NCBI GenBank assembly: GCA_016508695.1
Contig: VNKQ01000007.1
Location: 1,178,001-1,242,000, forward strand
Source of the DNA: Hyphodiscus hymeniophilus
Taxonomy: Eukaryota > Ascomycota > Leotiomycetes > Helotiales > Hyphodiscaceae
Direction of reading: 5' to 3'
Length of the DNA stretch: 64,000 bases
Positions within the stretch are counted from its first letter, which is position 1. The number at the start of each line of letters is the position of its first letter. Under the pieces are notes generated by a model that was not told the DNA's origin, searched no databases, and saw nothing but the letters and a program-made list of their open reading frames with translations. Shown piece after piece: positions 46,465-58,010 of the stretch. A program made the position numbers and the translations under genes.

Positions 46465-47237
46465 TCAATCTTCGATTCCTCCCCAGCCATTGTCTTCCAC
46501 CGCTTCCGACTCAACTTTCTCATTCCCTGGTAATCGCTCATCCGCCAATGCATCCTTCGCCTTCGTCCTAACAGGTTTCGTCGGGCTACTCTTCGCAAGC
46601 TTCCTCAAAGGCTCCAGTAGCATCTCTAATGGTACACTACTCTCCCCCTCCCCCTCGTTCTCTAACCCCCCAACGCGCTCAATCTCATCAACATAGATGT
46701 CAATAACGTGGAACCGCATCCCATTCGGAATCCTAACGTCCTCGACCTCAAGCGGCACCTCCTCCAACAATGCCAAATGCTCGCTAACCAGGCCCTCCTC
46801 CCACCGCCCGTCTCTCAACAGCATAAACGTAGCACCCAGATATCTCCTCGTCAAGAGGAGGAACTTCTCCATCCGTAAAACATCGATGTTCGTCCATTCC
46901 CTCTGCATCGTCTGCCAGAAGGCTCTTAGGAAGGGGATCTGCGTGGTGGGTGGGAGGACGGAGACGAGATCTGCGAGCGAGTTGGCGAGCGCTTGTTGCG
47001 TGAGCGCCCGGTCCGACATCCACATGCAGTAGAAGAGGCCTTTCCATAGCTTGAGGAGCTCGAGGGCTGAGAGGTCGCGGCGACCCGAGAGGTAGGTGCG
47101 GAGGGAGAGGAGGGCCTTGTCGCGGGTCGGTCGATCTGCATTGTGTGTTTAGGGATGTTTACTTTTCTGTACGGAAACTACATACCGTTGGCAGCGAGCT
47201 GCTTCACAAAAGGCGTTTGTTGAATATCTGGAGCCAT
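46465..47237 (-). CDS. RRP1: Ribosomal RNA-processing protein 1 (Rrp1/Nop52)
   Basis: Nucleolar factor for 60S maturation. Exons 47237-47186 and 47135-46465 give 240 aa; the intron is 50 nt. The N-terminus contains TPFVKQLAAND followed by RPTRDKALLSLRTYL, the standard Rrp1 opening. Next come KLWKGLFYCMWMSD and FLRAFWQTMQREWTNID, then RYLGATFMLL. The segment IPNGMRFHVIDIYVDEIERV closes the conserved core. A charged C-terminal tail of about 60 residues is probably disordered. It is divergent from the DIM-5-like gene with only 159 bp between start codons. Confidence 0.93.
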
Positions 47238-47396
47238 GGTTGATATGAGGTGGGGTTCTCCTGCGATAAGATTTCGAGGGTTGGACAAGAAATTTTGGAA
47301 ACCTGGTCTGTGCGCGAGGCTGAGGAAACGCCTTGCATGGTTAGGGGTAGTGGGGAAATGCTCTATCGCGTTGTTCCTCTGCGCGTCAACTAGAAG
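47238..47396. promoter_or_regulatory. Compact bidirectional promoter, RRP1 / SET methyltransferase
   Basis: 159 bp between two divergent start codons, if the short first exon of the SET gene is right. Both 5' UTRs and core promoters must fit here or overlap the coding regions. Confidence 0.55.
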
Positions 47397-48546
47397 ATGG
47401 AGAAAATCTTTCAACGGCATTTTGAGTACCATGGGGGCGAGTATCTAGTAGGTACTGTCTTCTCACAGCTTTCATTTCGAACCATTATTCTTTGACCGCA
47501 CATGCCCCGCGATCTAGGCGGATACTAACATGTCCAGAACCTCGAAGAAGAGCGTACAAGATGCCACTGGTGTCAGCTCCGCTCCTTCTCTACACACGCT
47601 GAATATCCCATTGCGATTGTGAACAATGTCGATAAGTCCGTTCTTCCGTCGAATTTCAAGTTCATCGAACACTCTATGCTCCGCAAGGGCGTCGCAGCCG
47701 CAGATGAAGAGTTCCGAACAGGCTGCGAATGCGGGAACGATAGGGACTGTCAAGGGCGCGGATGTCACTGTCTGCAGGATATGGCTCTCGACGAGAACGC
47801 TATGGAGACCGAAGAAGCTGCCGGTGCAAAGATCACTGTTTACCATACGACGGGGAAGAGAAGGGATTGTTTAAGGGGGAAGGTGCTGGAGAGTAGACAA
47901 CCGATTTATGAGTGCCATGCCTCGTGTGCCTGCAGTGATGATTGCATCAACAGAGTTGTGGATCGAGGACGAAAGATACCTTTGCAGATCTTCAAGACGA
48001 ACAATGGCCGGGGATGGGGTAAGTCTTTGCTCCTCACCACCAACGCTAAACTGCTAAATGATGTGTGAAGGTGTACGCTCCTCAGTCCCTATACAACGTG
48101 GTCAATACGTCGACAGATACGTCGGCGAGATCCTGACCTCCCACGCTGCTGACCAGCGGAGAGCGGAATCCGACGTTGCGCAACGCAAGGATGTGTACCT
48201 CTTCGCTCTAGACAAGTTCTCCGACCCGGACAGTATGGATGAGCGTCTTTCCGGGCCCCCTTTCGAAGTTGACGGCGAGTTCTACTCGGGGCCGACTCGT
48301 TTCATCAATCACTCCTGTGAACCCAACCTCCGGAGTTTCGCGCGGGTAGGAGACCATGCCGATAAACACATCCATGACTTGGCGCTCTTTGCCATTGAGG
48401 ATATCCCTGCTGGGATCGAGTTGACTTTTGACTATGTGGATGGAGATGAAACGGATCTGGTGGAGGATAGCAATGACCCAAATAAGATCAAGGACATGGC
48501 GAGGTGTCTTTGTGGAAGTGGGAATTGTAGAGGCTTTCTTTGGTAA
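47397..48546 (+). CDS. Histone H3 Lys9 methyltransferase, DIM-5/Clr4 type
   Basis: SET-domain enzyme that writes H3K9 methylation; in Neurospora DIM-5 this directs DNA methylation. Exons 47397-47447, 47538-48018 and 48071-48546 give 335 aa, close to DIM-5. The 17-codon first exon is inferred: it is the only in-frame ATG exon with a matching donor, and it joins to ENLEEERTRCHWCQLR-like sequence. The pre-SET cysteine cluster includes GCECGNDRDCQGRGCHCL and YECHASCACSDDC. The SET core has GRGWGVRSS, RFINHSCEPNL (NHSC at about 257-260) and ELTFDYVDGDE. The post-SET motif is CLCGSGNCRGFLW. All expected metal- and cofactor-binding Cys residues appear present. There is no chromodomain. Confidence 0.92.
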
Positions 48547-48962
48547 TGATGGTGTTGGGCTACTGTAGGACCTTGGTGGTTTGGGAATTGGGGTATTGAT
48601 TGCGCGTGGATGGGAGTTCTTGGCGAGCTGGTGCCATGTCTCGAGCATGGTTTGGAGAGGTCGTGAGACGTGCAATTCAAGGCATGTCTGAAAACAGATG
48701 TATAGCTCTTCACAAGAAAAGGCAGTTGACAACTTGAGCCAGGGTATCTCTGTGCATTCTGCGAGCGGCTAATTTTGTGCACATGCTGGAGTTGCATAGT
48801 TGTATTAATTATGTTTATTCTAAGTAACTTTAATAATACAACACGACGGCCCCGATTTCAATAGACCAACAATGCTCCAGGTATCTATCTGCGAGTCTTA
48901 CACCAATCTATCTCACCTAGGACGCCCAAATGCCCAGCTCTATTCTACCAAAAATGTGTCTT
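48547..48962. other. Convergent intergenic region, nothing recognised
   Basis: 416 bp between the 3' ends of the SET and MFS genes; an AT-rich stretch near 48800-48845 probably holds polyadenylation signals. Confidence 0.55.
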
Positions 48963-50889
48963 CTAAAGATCATGCCTCGCGCGCTTACTAGCCTTTCTGA
49001 TCCTCTCGCCATACTTCAAGAGCACGAATGGAATCGGGACGAAGAGGATGGACAAGAAACCAAGCAGCGACGACGCCCATCCTACACCTAGCTTGTTGTA
49101 CATCGCTGCCGCGAATAGCGGGAACCCTGCACCAAAACTCGATCGCATAAAGTCGTTACCTGCGAATACTGAAGCGGCGTATTCAGGATATGCATCGCCG
49201 AGGTAGTTCAAAACGCTATTGAAAAGAAGCAATGCACCGACTGAGAAGAAGCCGGATCCAATGATGGGAACAATCCACTATACACATCAGTACAATGCAA
49301 TGCACACCAGCCTTTTGTCAAGGAGGAATAGAAGACTTACATGAATGCTTTCTCGTGAAGTCCAACCGAACCAAAATAGACAAATCGGGATACAAAAAGC
49401 ACCAACACAAGCTGGAGGCAAACGTTTCTCAGGTTGTATTTCGCCGTCCTCATTGAATTGCGGCTCTTGGAAGTAATAAAGGTACAGGAAGTAAGGTGGA
49501 ATGGTAATGAGGGCACCGCATAGAATTCCCAAGAATGACAGGCCTTCTTCACCGAGATTAAAATGGTAGATGCCTTCGAAAACGATGGCGAAGGATTCGA
49601 ACCAGACGTATAGTATGCCATAGATCAGAGCAATGTAGAGGTTGAGAAGAAAGAGGATAGGCTCTAGGAAGTTCAGTGAGAATGGTCTGACCAAAACCAT
49701 CTGAGAATAAGATTAGTCAGGCTTCGAAGGGAGGGGTGTAGACTGTTCACATACCAGGGCAATCTCTTTGCCACTCATTTGCTCACTCTGCAGCTCAGGC
49801 TCGCATTTAAGATCATCTCTACCTGTTAACTTGCGGAGACGACGACTTCTGCGGTAGAGGATGTTTGCGGAACTGGTCTCTGGGAGGAAGATGACCAGGA
49901 CAATCAAGGCAAATCCAGAAAGCCACAACAGCTCCCAAATAGGCCATTGCCATCCTTTGTGTTGGGCTGCAAACCCTCCAATGAGAGGTCCTAGAACAGG
50001 CCCCGAAACCGCGGCCGCCCCCCACACAGCTATCGCATATGCTCGCTTTGAAGGACTATATATATCAGCCATCGTCGCACCACCAGTAGCCAAAACCGGG
50101 GATCCAAAGAATCCTGTCAAGAATCGAAAAGCAAGGAGCATTCCAAAGTTCTTGGCATAAATGACCGCAAATTGGAAGAAGACGAAGACGACCAATGTGC
50201 CAATGTATATTGGGGTTCTTCCGAAGATGGGAATCTCAGACATCGGAGCCCAGATCATCGGCCCTAGGCCATACCCAGCTACGAACAAGGTAAGACCAAG
50301 TGTTGCCGCAACTTGACTCACACCGAATCGTTCCATCACGCCTTGGGTACCGGCGGAGTAGATGGCAGATCCGATGTAGACGGCGAACGTCAGGAGACAT
50401 ATCAGGCCAGTGACGAAGATCTTCTTCGGAAGAGACCAGTTTTGAGGGTTCTGCGATGCGATGAGTGTCATCCAAGTGGGGAAGAGTCGAGATACTCACT
50501 TCGGGGTCATTGTCGGAATACCAGGTGATGATTGTAACATCTCTGCCTTTCTCAGGATCCACTCGCACTCCACTGGCTTCATTGTATCGCTCATTCTCCT
50601 GGCTGTCGACTCGGGTATCAGAGCTGTTTCGAGAAATGCCGGTATTTGCTTGCGTATGTTGTTGCGTTCGTTGGGAAGTATTCTCGCTGGCCATTTCCTC
50701 CACCTCTTCCTCATCCTCTTCCCCTGCTGGTTCGGCAGTTCCATGGTGTGCCAGATTTCCCGACTTCTCCTTATCAACATAACGCTTCCATACTGATGGA
50801 TCGCGGTCTTCCTCGTATTGAAGCACCTTCTGCCGAGTCACAACGCGAAGGATATGCCCGAGAATGGTATCTCGGAGATGTTCTATCAT
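48963..50889 (-). CDS. MFS transporter, DHA1 (drug/polyamine H+ antiporter) type
   Basis: Proton-coupled plasma-membrane exporter; substrate unknown. Exons 50889-50500, 50450-49755, 49700-49341 and 49277-48963 give 586 aa; introns are 49, 54 and 63 nt, all in phase 0. The hydrophilic N-terminus of about 130 residues is acidic and Gln/Thr-rich. The motif NPQNWS marks entry to the transport core. Twelve hydrophobic helices can be followed, with the DHA1 loop motif (IPIFGRTPIYIGTL) and the antiporter motif in helix 5 (AAAVSGPVLGPLIGGFAA). The long central loop is basic. The C-terminal half starts RPFSLNFLEPILFLLNLY. A perfect CRE lies about 305 bp upstream of the start. Confidence 0.9.
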
Positions 50890-51854
50890 TTCGAGAAACT
50901 GGAAACAACAAAGGGATATCTACTGGTCAAAGGCTTTATTGGACCAGAGAGAAAACATGGAGATGCAAAGAGAGGAGAGCCTCAACTTTAAAGGAAGGAA
51001 CACGAGAGCGTCATTATATTATGCGAGAGTAGAACCTACCATCTCGACGTCTTGGCAGCCTTGCCTTCCTTCCATCTTCGGACCTTTCGGACTCCTTTTC
51101 GGACTCAAATGAAGTCCTACGGCCTACCTTATTTGGTCGATCTGGGAGCGAAGAAACACCGTTCACCGAATCGCTGGAGAGAGTCTCGAGTCTTGACGTC
51201 ACGTCGCTGTCCGCCTTTCTTAGCGCTCGCTCGCCTCCACACGTGACATTGAGCACTCCCGAAAGGTTACCCTGATGGCCCGGCTATTCCATTGGCAACG
51301 CCGGCTACCGGGTACCCAGCCAGCTCTGGCAAGGGTCAAATATTCAAGTCCGAAGGCCGGGATATATAATATAATACGTACCTATGCATAAGGTATACAG
51401 TTATACTCATATATCACTAGGTTTATCGTCCGGTCTCAGTGAATATTTCTCCAAAGCTTTCTGCACTCTACCCGAAACTTTTCATCGGCTTGAACCATAC
51501 CTGCTATTCTTTTAAGATATTACACAAAAGTGGTATTTCACTGGGAGAAGGAGTGCATATGTGCGCTTATCCCTCTGATCATGAATTCCCAATGCCTTGC
51601 AGCTCTCGCACCCCGTGAAAGGAACTTTGCGCTGGCTCCTGACTTAACTTATTTCTGATCAAAAGGGAGTAATTGATAACCCGTAGTGTACAAGGATGGC
51701 TCCCACGCCCAATCTCGTACCAAAACCAGACGCCGACGCAGTGCTTAAGATTCCATCCTTCCGTCCCAAAACGCCGAGGAATGCTTACCCTAATCTGGAC
51801 TTGTTCCAGGCAAGATCTGGCCCTCCATTCAGCGTTCTCGATGGTCCGGTGCTC
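50890..51854. other. Intergenic region upstream of the MFS gene
   Basis: 965 bp. It contains the CRE and nearby CACGTG described separately, then an AT-rich tract at about 51360-51420. An open frame at 51696-51893 (+, 65 codons, MAPTPNLVPKPDAD...) has protein-like composition but no domain, and runs into the 3' end of the glutaredoxin gene on the other strand. Confidence 0.5.
51194..51201. promoter_or_regulatory. CRE palindrome TGACGTCA
   Basis: Exact ATF/CREB consensus 305 bp upstream of the MFS start, directly followed by CGTCG, with CACGTGAC about 40 bp further away at 51240-51247. The pair of bZIP/bHLH-type sites upstream of an exporter gene makes stress control possible; not shown. Confidence 0.35.
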
Positions 51855-52730
51855 CTATCTCAATCCGTGGCTCTCCTCCTCAATCGACCGTAGCCTCACA
51901 TCTAGCATCTTCTTCCCTCCCAACTCTTTGATCTTGTCGATCAACTCTTTCCTAGAATCCAATCCCGCAACATCATCTCCACCTCCTATACTGATTGCGT
52001 TAATCAGTACATTAGGCACCGTTCTTCTTCCTGTGAGCTTCGCGAGATGTGCCTGTATGCCGGCACCAATTGGATGTTGATCCAGTTCCACGACATATGG
52101 GGCCGGATCAATGATGTACTTCTCGAGTAGGATGCCTTTCGCTCGTCTCGAATGCGGACAATATGATTTTGAAAATATGATAACTGTCACCAAATTAGCC
52201 TCTCGTCCTCCCAAAGCCCATTCTTCAACACCGGAACAGGGAGACTTACTTGGCGACTTCTTCAAGATAGCATTCAACTCCACCTCAATTTGATGATCTT
52301 CTTCACTCTCCTCCACTTCCTTGACAGCCTTCTGCGCCTCCCCAGCCCCAAACTTTTTCCGTCCGGCCACACTTCTCTCATCACCCCTCGATCCTTCCGC
52401 TGCGCTCCCAACACCTACGACCTGACTAGGCGGGTCGGGTTTTGGGGCCTTCGCGTTTGCGTTGTCCTTGGCAACCTGCGCAGCCTCCTTCAGACTCGCC
52501 GCCATCTTTTTCGCTATCATTTCATCTTCTTCTGATTTCACCCGGTTCTTGGAGGTTTCTTGTTTGGAATTTTGGGAGTTCAAGGCGTTGACGGTCTTGT
52601 CGTAGAAATCACCAACGGTGCGAGAATCGAGGGCACGAGATTGGCGGTAGGAAGCTGTGTAGAAGAGTAGAATCATAACGGAGAGGAAGATGAGAAGGGT
52701 AAAGACTTTGACACGGCGCATAGAAGGCAT
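51855..52730 (-). CDS. Membrane-anchored glutaredoxin, Grx6/Grx7-like
   Basis: Secretory-pathway glutaredoxin. Exons 52730-52250 and 52183-51855 give 269 aa. A signal anchor covers about residues 9-28 (VFTLLIFLSVMILLFYTASY). A charged Lys/Glu/Ala-rich stalk of about 120 residues follows. The glutaredoxin fold starts at KKSPIIIFSKSYC, with active site C169-P-H-S172, then TVPNVLI (cis-Pro) and GGGDDVAGL for glutathione binding. One active-site Cys fits the monothiol Grx6/7 group, which can bind iron-sulfur clusters. The intron at 52184-52249 is 66 nt and stop-free; splicing is preferred because KKSP-IIIFSKSYC is the normal family sequence. An upstream ATG at 52787 would weaken the anchor position, so 52730 is chosen. 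Confidence 0.88.
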   Translation of the reverse strand: MPSMRRVKVFTLLIFLSVMILLFYTASYRQSRALDSRTVGDFYDKTVNALNSQNSKQETSKNRVKSEEDEMIAKKMAASLKEAAQVAKDNANAKAPKPDPPSQVVGVGSAAEGSRGDERSVAGRKKFGAGEAQKAVKEVEESEEDHQIEVELNAILKKSPSKSPCSGVEEWALGGREANLVTVIIFSKSYCPHSRRAKGILLEKYIIDPAPYVVELDQHPIGAGIQAHLAKLTGRRTVPNVLINAISIGGGDDVAGLDSRKELIDKIKELGGKKMLDVRLRSIEEESHGLR

Positions 52731-53823
52731 CTTGGACGTTGGCCGCAGCGATGATGTCGTATGGATCTCTTTAATCACGATTGTCATTAGCCTTTTCCTT
52801 TCATATAGTTTGAGGAATGAGGGAACGAGGGTGAAGACTTACGAGAGTGGTGATGCCTTGACATCTACGAATCCCTGACCGCTCTGAGGGTTGAACGATT
52901 GTGTATGCTGCCCTGCTGGATCGCAGAATTTCCCGTCCCACCAAAACAAGCACCGGATCGATCAGATCGTGCTGTAGAAGGTCAAACCCAGGAGGAGGAA
53001 GCGTCTGAATGACCGCGCCTCACTCGGGTTCACTGGGGACTGCTTCTCGAATTCCTTCGCAAGATGCGAAGTGACGAAGCTTTACAGCGGTATATTTCCT
53101 GGTGTATGTTAATGATTTACACCTTTAGACCAAGTTGAAGAGGGTGAATGATGTATTTCAGTCTGATTTGAGATGCGGAGATACGCGCATCTCTCCTTTC
53201 GTGGCACGAAGAAAGTGACAAAAGTAGTTAGACGGAGCGCAGTCAATACTGTAAAAGTCCCTGGCCTGGCCCGCCGAGGCTAATCGCAAGCCTCACCCTG
53301 CCTGGAACCTCGAAACCCCTGACTAGTCTTCGCCAGATCTTCCAGTGGAGCACAAACTGATCGTGGAGTTTTGTAATGTTTCGATAGAAAGGCATTACAC
53401 ATTGATTAATCTTCATCTGTTCCATCAAGTCGACATATCAGAACGAGGAGCTTGGGTTGAGCGACCAGTAGAAGCATGAACAACGTAAACTTCAGCTTGA
53501 CAATTCGAGGACATGGGGCCAAGAATTAAAAGTGTTAATACCTTATTTAGATATTATTATACACAGATTCATTAGTATATAAAATCATGGTTTGGTGTCA
53601 CCGATGAAGACCTTGGCTGCCGAAGTGTGAATGAAAGCTTCGCCAGATATCTCAACCATCTACTTAATTAGATTACTACTATCATAAGTTACAATCGTAC
53701 CAGTTCATACAGCCCAAGTCCGCCCGCTCAAAAAATTGACCGAAAAGTCAGAACCTCCCCATACCAGCGCCAAACATTTGTCCTGTTAATGTGAACGCCA
53801 AAGCTACTTCCACTTTTTCGCAT
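52731..53823. other. Intergenic, nothing recognised
   Basis: About 1.1 kb between the glutaredoxin start and the hydrolase stop, both on the minus strand. AT-rich near 53520-53580. No gene recognised. Confidence 0.5.
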
Positions 53824-56625
53824 TTATCTGAAAGCTCCTGCACTCGCTCTCTCTCTCAGAGTTCTCTTCTCTCTGTCATTCTTCCCGTTGAGAGTGGAGC
53901 CGGTGACCTTCATCCAGTCCTCCCACTCGCGAGCAATTTCCATGAGCACTCCGCCCATTACAGCAGCGGAGGCCATTAATCCATGGCCCTCGCCTTCCAA
54001 TACTCGTACTTCACATCTCTTCATGGTCTTGCCCAACCACCGAACATTCTCAACCGGTACTCGAGTATCCTTACTGCCGTGATGGATAACAACTGCTCGT
54101 GTAATATCAACATATCGGAAGCCGATAGTGTGTCTTCGTTCTAAGCAGACAAGTAAATCTACAGCTGGGTTTGCGCCGGTTGTAGCCAGATCCCAAATCG
54201 CATGCGTGAGTCTGGTATCGTAGGTCACCTGTCTTTCTTTGGTTGCCAATGTATTTGCTGCAGCGGCCAGAATAGCAGCCTCGTTATTTGGATCCGTAGG
54301 ATCCTTTGCGGCCCTTTCCAATGCTCCAGCTTCCGACGGATCTGGGTAAATCGTGGAGTTCCTACCGTGATTCTCCTTATCAAGACCAGGGGTGACGGTG
54401 CTTCTTCCGCTTGGAGCAGGTGTATCACGTCCTGTTGTAGACTTTCGCTTGCTTCGTCTCTGTGATTTTGGAAGGCTACTGGTTATGGAGCTGCTTGTGG
54501 CACTCATAAAGCTTGAGTTTGCAGCCTTGAGAATAGGGGTTGGTAAGGCGCGAAGGATGCGTTGCGATGTGGGTAGTGAATTTGCAGGGGGCGATGCGAT
54601 TTGACCGCCGAAGACACTCATTTGGGAAGGAGGAATCCATGGAGCGAGAAGATGAATACGGCCACGGATATGCTGAGGCATGCGAAGAGCGGTTGCGAGT
54701 GCATATATTGCACCTGCTGAGTGAGCCAGGATGGAGAACTTGGTGATCTTCAATGTTTGACATATTGCATAGACATCATCTAAAGTAAGTTAGTAAAGAT
54801 AGTGGTCAATCTTCAAGCTTGACTTACCAGGCCAACTGAGTGGTGTTGCAGTCCCATCGTTGTACGGCTCACTATCACCAACACCAGGTCGATCCGGTGT
54901 GATCAACCGTAACTTCAACGTCAAGGCCAGCTCATCATAGAATGCTGTGATGTATCGGGTTAACCCCATGCCAACACAACAGAAGACCGCAAATCCCTCC
55001 GAATCACCCACTTCGGAGAAAGATATTGTCCGTCCAGTCTGGGGATGTCTGATCTTTTGCGATAAGCGAGGAGAGCACAAATAGGCATCAACGGCATCAT
55101 CAATAGAATCAGCGCTTGAGGGACGGTCGTCGACGTGTATTTGTGGACTTTTGACAGGCTCAGGCGAACCAACTCGTGATAGAGGATTCGAGCTGCTTCT
55201 CTGATGCTGATCTTTCTCGGAAGCTCGTGGACTGAGGGGCGCCGATAATCGCTTTAGTCGACTGCTGGTCCGCTTTGGCTGAGTCTCAAGAGGCTCAGGC
55301 GTCGACTTGCCTGATCGCCTCTTCTGACTTGTCGAACGGCTACTACGATCTGGGCTAGGTCTGGCTTTGCGTTGTGCAACAGCTGGGAAAGGAGCACCAT
55401 CCTCGACATCTTCACCATGATCCACGACGAGGTGTTGCTCGACCTTCGCACTTTCACGGACCTGCTTACTAGCTGATGTGGTGACTTTGCCTGGTTGTGG
55501 CATCTCCAAATTGTCCAGGGGCTCCATCATCTTGGACGGGGCCTCAGATGATACAGCATGATGGTCTCGCCGAGTACGATCACGTTTCCGCTCTGATTTT
55601 GGCTCATCCAATTCAGTGATTGTCTCGCCCACATCTTCGACAGCATTTGGTTTCCCACTCTGCCGATTCGATCTCTGCGATGAGCGCTTCTTCGTCGTGC
55701 TTGCCGGCTTTCGGAGGGAAGAATCTCTAAGTGGTATGAAATGACCCGGACTAGCAGTACTAAGGGCAGGACTTGGCCTGGCTTTCGCTGAACTAGAGGG
55801 CGTTGTTGCGGTTGTAGGTGAATATTCCTCCGATTCTTCGCCAATCGCCGTCGCCGCCATGAAGGAATCGGATTCGAAGGTGGGCAAGGGTAGTCGCTCT
55901 GACACGAGTCCTTTTGTGTTCCCTCCCACTGCTCCAACAGTACCTCTCTTAACGTGCTCCTTCTCCCGAAGCCGCTCTTTCGAGCTCATATACATTAGGC
56001 CTTTCTGATTCCTTGCTTGCTTCTTTCCCCAACTTTCACTAGATGATTTCCTTCGCAGTTCATGTATGGGCGACCCAGGCTCTATAGACACGTTGCCGAT
56101 ACTACTTGCATCGTCATGCTCCTTTGACCCTTGAGACCCCTTAGACGACGGCCTTGAGCTACCTCTGAGGAAGCTCTTCAAAGGACTTGGATCTCGACCT
56201 GGTGATTTCGGTGCGGTCAAAGGAGAGAATCCTGATGGTGGTTTTGACGTTCGTATGACAGGAGGGCTCGCGGCAAGTTCATCAAGTGACTCCTCTTCGG
56301 GAAGGTCCCTCAAGGATGGTTGTTCGTATGCGCCGTAGTCTATGCCAAAACTGCCACCCGATGCCAACGACGCATTCAAGTTACTGAATGTGGTTTGTGC
56401 TACAGATGGAGGAGTGGGGATTGAGTGACTGCCAGGGGGGGAGTTTTCAAAGAGCTGGTTTGCAGGAGACGATATGATCGACAGGGACGTGATAAGGGAG
56501 GATATAATTTCGGGCGACGCGGGCTGCACATGCACGCGGTTTGAGGAGGGCGTCGTAGGACCCTGCAGTGACTTTCGACGTCGAGTCCGACTAGGCATCG
56601 GTGGAGGGGTCGAATTGAACGCCAT
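53824..56625 (-). CDS. Large alpha/beta hydrolase with long disordered N-terminus
   Basis: Exons 56625-54828 and 54779-53824 give 917 aa; the single intron is 48 nt. About the first 500 residues are Ser/Pro/Lys/Arg-rich, with many Ser-Pro sites, and look disordered. The hydrolase fold begins near GRTISFSEVGDSEG, has the oxyanion segment CCVGMGLTRY and the DRPGVGDS motif. The nucleophile elbow is AHSAG. The probable acid lies in HHGSKDTRVPVEN and the histidine in GEGHGLMA, so the catalytic triad appears complete. Between strands 6 and 7 a basic, Ser/Thr-rich insert of about 100 residues (KSQRRSKRKS, then an acidic/Ala part) interrupts the fold. The substrate is unknown. An ATG-rich context near 56625 supports the start (GCGATGGCG on the coding strand). 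Confidence 0.85.
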
Positions 56626-58010
56626 CGCTGCTAAGGCTCAAGAGCAACGACCGAGTCTGATGGGCTCGATCGAGCTGATCCCACGAAACTTCCTTCTCCG
56701 TATCGTGACTATCGGGCAGGTTTGGGAGCTTCGTCGGCGAGCATTGACATTCCCAAAATGACAGAAATTGACAAATGTTTCAGGGAGCCAGCCGGGCTCG
56801 GAAGGAGGCGTTGAGTATTCGTCTCGATGTAGGTCTGACGATCCCTTGCTATTCCAGAAGCAAGGTAAACGCGCGATGTCTCTAGGTCAGACCTGAGCGC
56901 GAATGCATCAGCTTTTGACTTTCTGGCACAGTAGAGTAAACGGCGGCGTGCGAGTCTCGCAGAGAGTATGGATACCTTCGTACAAAGAAATTACGCTGCA
57001 CAAACCTCCGAATGTGAGACAGATCGCATGGAAGGGGACCTGACTGCCGAAGCAAGTGTCTTGGGCGACAGGAGGAAAATCAGAGAAGGTATGAAGGTTC
57101 GATTCGATATTGAGTCTTGGTAGCAGTCAATAGAAGTGTCGCCCAAACTCTCACAACGCGCTGGAATGAAATGAACAGTCGGATGGGCGGCTGGAAGAAG
57201 CAATTCCAATTGAGTTTCTTGCAGTATTCGAGAATGGTAAAGTGGACTCATGCAATGCTATGCAATGCAAGGCACGTTCAAGTCGACGGGAGCTTGCAGA
57301 AGAGGCAGAAGAGGATGGTGAGAAGCAGAAGAGAAACTAATGAGGTAAGAAGTAACTAACCACACGGCAAGCTGCAGCGTGTGGAGAGAGAAACTACAGG
57401 TCCAAGTCGGGAGAGCCGTGAAGCTTTGAGCCACGAAGAAGCGAAGCCCCTTGAAATCCACAATTATCGGATTCGCATGAGTGGCTGCTCGGACCCAATT
57501 CTATTTATTAAGGAGTTCCTTCTAATAAATACTACCTCGACTGCCACCTCAATCTTGGAGAGGATCCTTCTGCTTCGCGTGTGTCAGAATGACAAGTCGA
57601 GTTGACTCGTGAGTAGTTGCTAGTTGCTCATGCTAATTGCTATTTCATATCATCATAAATGGCCATAATCTTCTTTGGTGAAGTACTTGGTAAGTTGCTG
57701 ACAAGAGCTCCTCGAGCCATTCACGTGATTTTACCCCTGAGTATGGGCAGTGGAGACACTCGCCAATCGGTGGTTCGCTAAACATTCCCCCGCGATTTGA
57801 GCTGCGAGCAGGATTTGGACGAGGGGGTCGCGTCATAGGCTTGGAGAGTTGATGGGAGCTGCAGAAACCACAACGGAGATGGATCTACTAACCAACTTAT
57901 ATTCGAGAGTTATCTCTCTCCGACTCTTCACTTATCTTCGTCCTCATCCTCATGCTCATCATCATCACCACCACCAGATCATCAACTCTTGAAGCACACA
58001 AGCCATAAAA
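56626..58010. other. Divergent intergenic region, nothing recognised
   Basis: About 1.4 kb between the hydrolase and sterol-desaturase-like genes. Purine-rich GAAG runs near 57290-57340 and a CT/CA-rich leader at about 57930-58000. Open frames lack domains. Confidence 0.5.

Noticed and set aside
51696..51893. 65-codon plus-strand frame starting MAPTPNLVPKP
   Set aside because: Protein-like in composition, but short, domain-free and overlapping the end of the glutaredoxin gene. Not supported without expression data.
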